This document shows positions 1 to 5,102 of a stretch of 5,102 nucleotides of DNA, in pieces (the first letter of the stretch is position 1; every line of letters starts with the position of its first letter). This DNA comes from Pseudomonadota bacterium (GTDB taxonomy: Bacteria > Pseudomonadota > Gammaproteobacteria > GCA-001735895), in the NCBI GenBank assembly GCA_022545625.1, contig JACZQS010000204.1, positions 1 through 5,102 on the forward strand. Direction: 5' to 3'. A program made the position numbers and the translations under genes. A model generated the notes under the pieces. It saw only the letters and a list, made by a program, of their open reading frames with translations. It had not been told where the DNA came from and did no database searches.

Positions 1-415
1 GGAAAGGGTTGGCCTGGATGATATGGTCGACAAGCGCGCCGACGAATTGTCTGGTGGTCAGCGCCAGCGAGTCGGCATTTGCCGGGCGCTAATTCAGAAT
101 CCAAGTTTACTCCTGGTCGACGAGCCCACCGCCAGCCTCGATCCGAAAACCTCGCGCCAGATCATGCGCTTGATTTGCGAGTTATGTGAAGAAAGGCAAC
201 TGGCCGCGATAATCAACATACACGATGTTTTGCTGGCCCAGATGTTTGCACGGCGCATCGTCGGCCTGCAACTCGGAGAAATTGTATACGATGGCGCTCC
301 TGATGGTTTAACACCAGATGTACTGACACAAATATATGGTGAAGAAGACTGGGAAGCAACCATCGAGAAGCCGAAAGGCGAAGATGATGATGAATCTGAC
401 GACGCCGAATCCTAG
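1..415 (+). CDS. phnC: Phosphonate ABC transporter ATP-binding protein, PhnC type (3' part only)
   Basis: This is the C-terminal part of an ABC ATPase that would power phosphonate import at the inner face of the membrane. The reading frame is open from base 2 (E-R-V-G-L-D-D-M...), so the gene runs off the left edge; the ATG at 23 is internal, and the Walker A and Q-loop are outside the window. Visible in order are the ABC signature LSGGQRQRV (from base 47), Walker B LLLVDEP (catalytic Glu at about 122), the D-loop SLD, and the H-loop in NIHDV (His at about 221). NIHDV and the GLQLGEIVYDG stretch are typical of the PhnC family. The two permease genes follow on the same strand, the first after 30 bp, which supports a phn operon. 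The C-terminus carries an unusual acidic tail (bases 380-412, 8 of 11 residues Asp/Glu). The ABC assignment is certain; phosphonate specificity rests mainly on the PhnE neighbours. Confidence 0.88.
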   Translation, partial: ERVGLDDMVDKRADELSGGQRQRVGICRALIQNPSLLLVDEPTASLDPKTSRQIMRLICELCEERQLAAIINIHDVLLAQMFARRIVGLQLGEIVYDGAPDGLTPDVLTQIYGEEDWEATIEKPKGEDDDESDDAES

Positions 416-445
416 CCTGATACCCATTGATATAAAATCAGTGTT

Positions 446-1249
446 TTGAATCAGTCATCCGCCAAAAGAACCTGGAAACGGCCACCGGCCATCAAAAGTC
501 CGGCATGGCGCTGGGCATTGTGGTTAGGCATCGCGATTTATCTCAGTCTTGCCTTTGGCACGATGGAAGTTAACTGGGTACGAGTCGCCGAGGGCACTCT
601 GCGCAGCAAACGATTTATAATGGCATTCTTCCCGCCCGATTTTATCTCGCGCTGGGACTCGATCGTCGATGGCATCCTCGAAAGTATATGGATGGCGGTG
701 ACCTCAACCGTGATCGGCATCATGCTGTCGATACCGGTTGGTCTCGGTGCCGCGCGTAACCTTGCATACAAACCAGTTTACTATGCCTGCCGGGGGATTC
801 TGGCCATTTCGCGGACCTTCCCGGAAATCATACTGGCGATATTTTTTGTCAAACTATTTGGCTTCGGCCCCTTCGCCGGGTTTCTTGCGCTCAGCGTCGG
901 CACCATAGGATTTTATGGCAAGCTATTGGCCGAAGATATCGAGGCCATGGATCCGGTTCAGGCGGAAGCGGTCAAATCCGTCGGTGCCGGCTGGCTACAA
1001 TGGCTTAACTATTCGATTCAACCCCAGGTAATGCCGCGTATGATCGGTCTGGGGATATATCGGCTGGACATCAACTTTCGCGAGTCCTCGGTGGTCGGTA
1101 TCGTTGGTGGCGGTGGTATCGGCGCAACCCTGCTGACCTCTTTCGATCGTTACGAATTCGATTCTGCAGCAGCAATCCTGCTGATAATTATCGGTATAGT
1201 CATGGTTCTGGAATACAGCTCGGGCTATATCCGGAAGTGGGTACAGTAA
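446..1249 (+). CDS. phnE: Phosphonate ABC transporter permease, PhnE family (first subunit)
   Basis: This 267-residue inner-membrane permease forms part of the channel of a PhnCDE-type importer. A transmembrane helix lies near residues 23-40, further hydrophobic segments span about 80-104, 117-138 and 140-158, and a last one spans about 241-256. The EAA loop that docks the ATPase is seen as E174-A175...G180...P193. The PhnE signature follows: R206-x-D208-x-N210-x-R212-E213-S-S-V-V-G, then the Gly-rich VGGGGIG (220-226). Length fits the family. The start is a TTG: an in-frame TGA lies at 428-430, TTG 446 is the first start codon after it, and the next in-frame ATG (563) would cut off the first helix. 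No good Shine-Dalgarno precedes it, so initiation may depend on translation of phnC, 30 bp upstream. The stop overlaps the ATG of the next gene. With phnE2 it probably forms a heterodimeric channel. Confidence 0.9.
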   Translation: MNQSSAKRTWKRPPAIKSPAWRWALWLGIAIYLSLAFGTMEVNWVRVAEGTLRSKRFIMAFFPPDFISRWDSIVDGILESIWMAVTSTVIGIMLSIPVGLGAARNLAYKPVYYACRGILAISRTFPEIILAIFFVKLFGFGPFAGFLALSVGTIGFYGKLLAEDIEAMDPVQAEAVKSVGAGWLQWLNYSIQPQVMPRMIGLGIYRLDINFRESSVVGIVGGGGIGATLLTSFDRYEFDSAAAILLIIIGIVMVLEYSSGYIRKWVQ

Positions 1250-1251
1250 TG
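1233..1251 (+). promoter_or_regulatory. TAATG stop/start overlap and RBS deciding the phnE2 start
   Basis: The TAA stop of the first permease (1247-1249) shares its last A with an ATG (1249-1251). A GGAAG purine block at 1233-1237 lies 11 nt upstream. This favours ATG 1249 over the in-frame GTG at 1237, which would sit on the purine block itself. Such one-base overlaps usually mean translational coupling, which would keep the two permease subunits in equal amounts. Confidence 0.7.
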
Positions 1252-2064
1252 CCAGTAGTTCAGCTAGCAGATAGCAAAGTCTGGCAACGACGTACCAGCC
1301 GAAAACAATTCGCGGTCTGGTTTGGCTGGTTGATCGGCGTCGCCATATTCAGTTATTGCTGGCAATTGATTTCCAATAAAACCATCTGGGAATTTGTCAG
1401 TGATGCGCCGGAGCAGGCTGCGGATATGGCAAGCCGCATGGTGCCGCCAAAATGGTCTTACATGGACACGCTCTGGGCCCCGATCTGGGATACCATAAAC
1501 ATAGCCACGCTGGGAACTGTAATCGCGATCACTATCGCGGTACCGGTAGCTTTTTTAGCCGCGCGAAACACGACCCCTAGCGCCAAATTTGTCCGACCGG
1601 TGGCGTTATTTATCATTGTTTCTTCACGTTCTATCAATTCCCTGATCTGGGCATTGATGCTGGTTACCCTGATCGGACCAGGTGTGCTGGCCGGAGTGGT
1701 TGCTATCGGTCTGCGTTCTATCGGTTTTTGTGCCAAGCTACTCTACGAAGCGATTGAGGAAATCGACGCCAACCAGGAAGAAGCCGTAATTGCCACCGGC
1801 GCTTCGCGTGGCCAACAGCTGATATATGGCATAGTGCCACAAATAATGCCCGCATTTGCCGGCATCTCTGTATTTCGCTGGGATATCAATATTCGCGAGT
1901 CGACAGTGCTTGGACTGGTCGGTGCTGGCGGCATCGGCCTGCAACTGGACGCTTCAATTTCCACCCTGACCTGGACTCAGGTCTCGTTGATCCTGCTGGT
2001 TATCCTCGCAACTGTGATTGTCAGCGAGTGGGTTTCGGCGAAGATACGCCATTCAATTATTTAA
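1249..2064 (+). CDS. phnE: Phosphonate ABC transporter permease, PhnE family (second subunit)
   Basis: This 271-residue inner-membrane permease is paralogous to the gene just upstream but clearly different in sequence, so the transporter has two PhnE-type subunits. The N-terminus has a basic stretch, then a helix at about 22-41. Hydrophobic segments follow at about 85-105, 117-160 (more than one helix) and 245-260. The EAA loop is E178-A179...G184...P197 and the family signature is W211-D212-x-N214-x-R216-E217-S-T-V-L-G, then VGAGGIG (224-230). The ATG at 1249 overlaps the previous stop; starting at GTG 1237 would only add four residues. It is the last gene of the plus-strand operon: 31 bp beyond its stop the convergent lyase-like gene ends. 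Two-permease PhnCDE1E2 systems are known in many proteobacteria. The exact substrate (aminoethylphosphonate, phosphite or another) cannot be told from the permease. Confidence 0.9.
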   Translation: MPVVQLADSKVWQRRTSRKQFAVWFGWLIGVAIFSYCWQLISNKTIWEFVSDAPEQAADMASRMVPPKWSYMDTLWAPIWDTINIATLGTVIAITIAVPVAFLAARNTTPSAKFVRPVALFIIVSSRSINSLIWALMLVTLIGPGVLAGVVAIGLRSIGFCAKLLYEAIEEIDANQEEAVIATGASRGQQLIYGIVPQIMPAFAGISVFRWDINIRESTVLGLVGAGGIGLQLDASISTLTWTQVSLILLVILATVIVSEWVSAKIRHSII

Positions 2065-2095
2065 TCCTGCTTTATTCAATCGGCTCGGTACAGGG

Positions 2096-3487
2096 TCAGG
2101 CATAGCCCAGTTCACGCTCGGTCTCGCACAAAGATTCATCGATCACTTTCAGCGCAAAATCGATATCCTCGCAGGTCGTGATTAATGAGGGTGTCAGGGT
2201 CAGCACATTGCCCATTGATATTTTAAAACTCAGGCCTTTCGCCAGCGACCTGTAGAGCACCATGTCGGCGGCTTCATTGGCCGGCTCGCGGCTATCCCGA
2301 TCTTTCACAAGTTCTACGCCAAGCAGGAAACCGCGTCCGCGTACATCACCAATCAGCGGGTGTTTTTCGCCCATTTCGAATAAACGGTTCAATGCATATT
2401 CCCCAGTCGTGGCGGCATTTTCAACCAATCCTTCTTCCTCGATAATCTGGATCGTGGTTAAAGCTGCACGCGTGGTAACCGGGTTTTTTTCGTGCGTGTA
2501 ATGACCGTATGCATAGTCCTGGGTCAGGTCGAGCTCGGGCTGACAGACAGCGGCGGCGATAGGTAAAATTCCACCACCCAGGCCTTTACCGATGACCAGA
2601 ATATCTGGCACCACCTGGTCATGTTCGCAGGAAAACATACTACCAGTTTTGCCAAGACCGGTCGGAATTTCATCGAATATCAGCAATGCACCGTATTCAT
2701 TGCAAGCCTCGCGCACCTGTTGCCAGAAGCCGGGTGGTGCAATGTAGGGTACCGCGCGACTGGGCTCGGCGATAACTGCTCCAATGTCACCCTCTTTTTC
2801 CAGGACATAACGAATTTGGCTGGCACATAACTCGGCACTACCCTCGCGCACCCCCCAGGCATTGCGGTAATCGCCAAACGGGGGTACGTGTTCGGTCCCG
2901 GTTAGCAATGGACCGACTGGACCACCGCGAAACATTTCTTCACCGCCAACACTGGAGGCGCCGAATCCGGCACCGTGAAAAGCGTCCCAGAAGGAAATCG
3001 TTTTGAATCGACCGGTCGCTACACGCGCCATCTTTAAAGCAATTTCTATTGCATCCGACCCCCCGGTGGTAAACAGGCTTTTTGACAGATCACCCGGCGT
3101 AATTTCAGCCAGCTTTTCTGCCAGTTGTGCCGCCACATCACAGGCATAGCGTCTCGGAGCAAAGGATAATTCATGCATCTGCCGGGTGATTGCTTCGATC
3201 AGGCGCGGATGCCCATAGCCTATGTGATGCAGGTTATTGCCGTGAAAATCCATGTATCGCTTGCCGGCGTGATCTTCGATCCAGATACCCTCGGCCTTGC
3301 GGATCGTATTCAGGCAGGGTGTAGAAATAGACTGATGCAAAAAGTATTGCGTATCGCGATCCAGAATTTCCCTGGCCTCGGTATTGATATGTTCGGCCTG
3401 CCAGTCACGCCGCCGAGGAGAACTGTTCAGGTCCCCCTCGCCAGATTGCGGTGGAATTGCTGTTTTTGCGACCGGAGGATTTCTCAT
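2096..3487 (-). CDS. pbfA: Class-III PLP enzyme, probable (R)-1-hydroxy-2-aminoethylphosphonate ammonia-lyase (PbfA-like)
   Basis: This is a complete 463-residue, cytosolic, fold-type I PLP enzyme of the class-III aminotransferase family. Visible features are a PLP-phosphate loop TTGGSDAIEIALK (140-152), FWDAFHGA (167-173), IAEPSR (239-244), FDE (271-273, Asp272 to the pyridine nitrogen), and the Schiff-base lysine K301 in IGKGLGGG. The THEKNPV segment (331-337) replaces the more usual T-F-x-G-N-P. From memory, the N-terminal YFLHQSISTPCLN and MDFHGNNLHHIGYGHP stretches resemble PbfA, which releases ammonia from (R)-1-hydroxy-2-aminoethylphosphonate to give phosphonoacetaldehyde. The nearby phn transporter agrees. 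The start is taken as ATG 3487; the frame extends to a TTG at 3541, but the extra 18 residues look non-conserved and that TTG lacks a spaced Shine-Dalgarno. ATG 3487 also has no clear one. The alternative is an ordinary omega-aminotransferase. Fold and PLP binding are near certain; the lyase function is inferred. Confidence 0.72.
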   Translation of the reverse strand: MRNPPVAKTAIPPQSGEGDLNSSPRRRDWQAEHINTEAREILDRDTQYFLHQSISTPCLNTIRKAEGIWIEDHAGKRYMDFHGNNLHHIGYGHPRLIEAITRQMHELSFAPRRYACDVAAQLAEKLAEITPGDLSKSLFTTGGSDAIEIALKMARVATGRFKTISFWDAFHGAGFGASSVGGEEMFRGGPVGPLLTGTEHVPPFGDYRNAWGVREGSAELCASQIRYVLEKEGDIGAVIAEPSRAVPYIAPPGFWQQVREACNEYGALLIFDEIPTGLGKTGSMFSCEHDQVVPDILVIGKGLGGGILPIAAAVCQPELDLTQDYAYGHYTHEKNPVTTRAALTTIQIIEEEGLVENAATTGEYALNRLFEMGEKHPLIGDVRGRGFLLGVELVKDRDSREPANEAADMVLYRSLAKGLSFKISMGNVLTLTPSLITTCEDIDFALKVIDESLCETERELGYA

Positions 3488-3572
3488 GGCTAGTGTGGAT
3501 AATTTTACAACGCAAGAATAATGCACTGATTCTGGTAGCAATCCTAGTAGAAAATACCTACCCTGAATTCAT

Positions 3573-3607
3573 CCGATCAATCACAGTTCGCCAGTAGGCT
3601 TGATCGG
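3573..3607. repeat. 8+8 bp perfect inverted repeat, candidate operator
   Basis: CCGATCAA (3573-3580) and TTGATCGG (3600-3607) are exact inverted copies separated by 19 nt. One more base pair matches beyond a single mismatch (3571 with 3609). It lies near the middle of the divergent region, upstream of the dehydrogenase promoter, and overlaps a possible -35 of the minus-strand gene. Half-sites about 27 bp apart centre to centre could bind a dimeric or tetrameric regulator. Being an operator is inference. Confidence 0.45.
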
Positions 3608-3619
3608 TTCCTAGCCTGG

Positions 3620-3647
3620 TTTTCAGTATCGATACAGGATCTAAAAT
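3620..3647 (+). promoter_or_regulatory. Candidate sigma-70 promoter of the alcohol dehydrogenase gene
   Basis: TTTTCA (3620-3625, 4 of 6 to TTGACA) and TAAAAT (3642-3647, 5 of 6 to TATAAT) are separated by 16 nt. Transcription would start near 3654, just before the Shine-Dalgarno at 3659, giving a very short leader. The 10-bp palindrome GTATCGATAC (3626-3635) fills most of the spacer, so a protein bound there would compete with RNA polymerase. Confidence 0.45.
3626..3635. repeat. 10-bp perfect palindrome GTATCGATAC in the promoter spacer
   Basis: GTATCGATAC is self-complementary and begins directly after the candidate -35 hexamer. Its position is what a repressor operator would occupy. It is short enough to occur by chance, so this is a weak call. 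Confidence 0.35.
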
Positions 3648-3658
3648 GCGGCGGTTGC

Positions 3659-3664
3659 AGGAGG
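3659..3664 (+). promoter_or_regulatory. Strong Shine-Dalgarno AGGAGG fixing the dehydrogenase start
   Basis: A perfect AGGAGG lies 7 nt before the ATG at 3672. It contrasts with the poor sites in front of the first permease and the PLP enzyme, and suggests efficient translation of the dehydrogenase. Confidence 0.85.
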
Positions 3665-3671
3665 AGAAGTA

Positions 3672-4838
3672 ATGAACCTGTTAGAAGCACAAGATTGGAC
3701 ATTTCCTATACCCATAGCCTATGGTCCCGGGCGCCTTAAAGAAATCGGTAGGATGTGCTCGACTACCGGCATGACCCGGCCATTGATTGTTACTGACCGG
3801 GGAAGTCGTGACCTGCCCTTCATCGCTGATCTGGGACATTATTTACAGGAAAGCGGTTTGACCTCGGATATCTATGCGCAGATTTCTCCCAATCCGCGAG
3901 ACCAGGAAATAGCTGCCGGGCAGGCAATGTTCCGCCATGGTGGTCACGATGGGATTATTGCTATCGGTGGCGGCAGTGGTATGGATGGTGGCAAGGCGAT
4001 CGCTCTGCTGGCGACTAACGACCTCGATTTATGGTCTTTTGAATACGAAAAACCATCACCGGATATGAAGGACCAGGCACCCTTCCCCCCGTTGATTTGT
4101 ATTCCAACAACCGCCGGAACGGGAGCAGAGACGGAAGGCACCAGCATGCTTACCGAAGTCGGGCGGATGATGAAGTTTTGTGTCTGGCATCCCCAGTTGA
4201 AACCGGCCTTCGCCCTGCTCGATCCCGAGATTACAACCGCGCTACCCCGAAATCTAACCGCCTGGACTGGCTGTGATGCGATGATTCACGCTATCGAGGC
4301 CTATTGTGTACCCGCGTTCCATCCACTTTGCGACGGCATTGCGCTCGAAGGTTTAGGTCTAGTCAATCGCTGGTTGTTAACTGCGGTGGATGAACCTGCC
4401 AACCTGCAGGCGCGCGGAGGCATGCTGGTTGGTTCATGCCTCGGCGGCATTGCATTTCTGAAGGGCCTGGGCATGGTGCATGCGATCAGTCATATGGTCG
4501 GCGCCAGTTACGATACCCACCACGGATTGACCAATGCTGTCGTATTGCCCTCGGTATTACGATTTAACGCCGCCGCGATCGAGGAGAAGATCCCACCAAT
4601 GGCCGGGGCAATGGGGCTTGATGACAAATCCTTCGACGCGTTTTACAAAGCCGTGTGCAATATACTCGATACGCTGGAAATCCCTAAAACACTGGTAGAT
4701 ATCGGTGTACCCACTGATTGCGCGGCCGCCATAGCAGAAAAGGCACTTCAGGATAGTGCCGCCACGACTAATCCACGGCAGGCGTCGGTAGCAGAGTTTC
4801 AAATGGTTATCGAGGATGCCCTGCATAACGGAAGATAG
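3672..4838 (+). CDS. Iron-containing (group III) alcohol dehydrogenase, possibly acting in phosphonate metabolism
   Basis: This complete 388-residue NAD(P)-dependent dehydrogenase of the Fe-ADH superfamily would interconvert an alcohol and an aldehyde in the cytosol. The N-terminal nucleotide-binding half has GGGSGMDGGK (99-108, the usual GGGSxxDxxK) and PTTAGTGAE (145-153). The C-terminal half holds the metal ligands by alignment with E. coli FucO: D202 and H206 (GCDAMIHAIEAY), H270 (GMVH) and H284 (DTHHG), with catalytic H274. All are present, so it should be active. HMVG at 274-277 replaces the common HPLG next to the active site. The start is fixed by a perfect AGGAGG 7 nt upstream. It is divergent from the PbfA-like gene and alone on its strand before a strong hairpin. 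Fe-ADHs linked to phosphonate genes include phosphonoacetaldehyde reductases (PhpC, FomC) and a class found in phosphonate-degradation operons. Possible substrates are phosphonoacetaldehyde/2-hydroxyethylphosphonate or acetaldehyde; neither can be proven from sequence. Confidence 0.88.
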   Translation: MNLLEAQDWTFPIPIAYGPGRLKEIGRMCSTTGMTRPLIVTDRGSRDLPFIADLGHYLQESGLTSDIYAQISPNPRDQEIAAGQAMFRHGGHDGIIAIGGGSGMDGGKAIALLATNDLDLWSFEYEKPSPDMKDQAPFPPLICIPTTAGTGAETEGTSMLTEVGRMMKFCVWHPQLKPAFALLDPEITTALPRNLTAWTGCDAMIHAIEAYCVPAFHPLCDGIALEGLGLVNRWLLTAVDEPANLQARGGMLVGSCLGGIAFLKGLGMVHAISHMVGASYDTHHGLTNAVVLPSVLRFNAAAIEEKIPPMAGAMGLDDKSFDAFYKAVCNILDTLEIPKTLVDIGVPTDCAAAIAEKALQDSAATTNPRQASVAEFQMVIEDALHNGR

Positions 4839-4841
4839 ATC

Positions 4842-4920
4842 AGGGGATCAAAGGGGTCGGTGACAACTGATAATCATTCGCATTTGTCACCGACCCCTTT
4901 ACCCCTTTATTTCTTTATTT
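4842..4920. terminator. Long GC-rich hairpin after the dehydrogenase gene: terminator and/or REP-like palindrome
   Basis: Arms 4850-4866 (AAAGGGGTCGGTGACAA) and 4884-4900 (TTGTCACCGACCCCTTT) pair perfectly over 17 bp around a 17-nt loop. An outer AGGGG/CCCCT stem (4842-4846 with 4902-4906) extends it past a small asymmetric internal loop (ATC opposite A). A T-rich run (4906-4920, interrupted by A and C) follows. It starts 3 nt after the stop codon, so rho-independent termination of the dehydrogenase transcript is plausible. The stem is longer than a terminator needs and, from memory, its AAAGGGGTC...GACCCCTTT ends recall dispersed REP-like palindromes of proteobacteria. Confidence 0.75.
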
Positions 4921-5102
4921 GAGAATCAGCTCTCATTATCACAATCTATTTAAGCTGATTGATGGAATAAATCTGTACTCCACCTATTATTATTGCTGGA
5001 AGTAAAGTTTAGTCCTGGCGATTCCACCAACTCTTTCCTGGGGCTGCGCCAGGCTCTAATACCGGCATTGTTTATCTGGATAAAAATAATTAAATTATGA
5101 CT
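4921..5102. other. AT-rich intergenic tail without a supported gene
   Basis: No open frame of useful length is seen on either strand. It contains a small GAGA/TCTC hairpin (4921-4934), a nested set of CCTGG/CCAGG inverted repeats (5014-5053), and an AT-only near-palindrome ATAATT-A-AATTAT (5086-5098). An ATG at 5097 lies at the window edge without a Shine-Dalgarno and cannot be judged. Confidence 0.5.

Larger units (their letters stand above)
3488..3671. promoter_or_regulatory. Divergent intergenic control region between the PLP lyase and the alcohol dehydrogenase
   Basis: This 184-bp gap separates two divergently transcribed genes and must hold both promoters. On the plus strand a promoter, a palindrome and a strong ribosome-binding site are listed separately. 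On the minus strand, weak candidates are TTGATC (3575-3580) with TATTTT (3551-3556) at 18-nt spacing, and TTGCTA (3536-3541) with TATTCT (3515-3520) at 15-nt spacing. Neither is convincing alone. I see no Pho box (CTGTCAT-type repeat). Confidence 0.55.

Noticed and set aside
1237..1248. GTG start at 1237 for the second permease
   Set aside because: It coincides with the purine-rich ribosome-binding block and adds only four residues; the overlapping ATG at 1249 is better placed.
3173..3493. A 106-codon plus-strand frame inside the PLP enzyme gene
   Set aside because: It lies wholly antisense to well-conserved coding sequence, has no ribosome-binding site and shows no recognisable motif.
3488..3541. 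An 18-residue N-terminal extension of the PLP enzyme from TTG 3541
   Set aside because: An AGGA directly abuts the TTG with no spacing, and the added residues do not resemble family sequence; ATG 3487 is preferred.
3488..3671. Possible Pho box for phosphate-starvation control
   Set aside because: No pair of CTGTCAT-like 7-mers with 4-nt spacing is seen in the region.
4557..4826. An 89-codon minus-strand frame inside the dehydrogenase gene
   Set aside because: It is antisense to the conserved C-terminal domain and has an unconvincing composition; it is a shadow frame.
5009..5068. A 19-codon minus-strand frame (MPVLEPGAAPGKSWWNRQD)
   Set aside because: It has no Shine-Dalgarno and is too short to judge; it overlaps the inverted repeats at 5014-5053.
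1..5102. CRISPR arrays, tRNA or rRNA genes, insertion sequences
   Set aside because: No spaced direct repeats, cloverleaf-like segments or transposase frames were seen; the only strong repeat is the hairpin at 4842-4906.

Overview
The window looks like part of a phosphonate-uptake and phosphonate-catabolism locus from a Gram-negative bacterium. Moderate GC content, tightly packed genes and the gene types suggest a proteobacterium, possibly an aquatic gammaproteobacterium. The taxonomic guess is inference; there is no RNA gene or taxon marker here.

Layout: positions 1-2064 (+) hold the end of an ABC-transporter operon. It comprises the 3' part of a PhnC-type ATPase and two different PhnE-type permeases (phnE1, phnE2); the permease genes overlap as TAATG. 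The substrate-binding protein (PhnD or equivalent) is not visible and presumably lies upstream. Positions 2096-3487 (-) hold a complete class-III (aminotransferase-fold) PLP enzyme converging on phnE2. It best resembles PbfA, the (R)-1-hydroxy-2-aminoethylphosphonate ammonia-lyase. Positions 3488-3671 are a divergent regulatory region with an 8+8 bp inverted repeat, a plausible promoter with a 10-bp palindrome in its spacer, and a strong Shine-Dalgarno sequence. Positions 3672-4838 (+) hold a complete iron-containing alcohol dehydrogenase with all metal ligands. Positions 4839-5102 are non-coding: a perfect 17-bp-stem hairpin with an outer GGGG/CCCC stem (terminator and/or REP-like palindrome), then AT-rich sequence with small inverted repeats and no gene I can support.

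How the genes may work together (inference): the transporter brings in a phosphonate. The PbfA-like lyase removes ammonia from a hydroxylated aminoethylphosphonate to give phosphonoacetaldehyde. The dehydrogenase interconverts a related aldehyde and alcohol, either phosphonoacetaldehyde/2-hydroxyethylphosphonate or acetaldehyde/ethanol. Neither a C-P-cleaving enzyme (PhnX, PhnA, C-P lyase) nor the AEP hydroxylase PhnY is in the window, so the pathway is incomplete as seen. The most interesting points are the PbfA plus Fe-ADH pairing across a shared control region, and the long hairpin.
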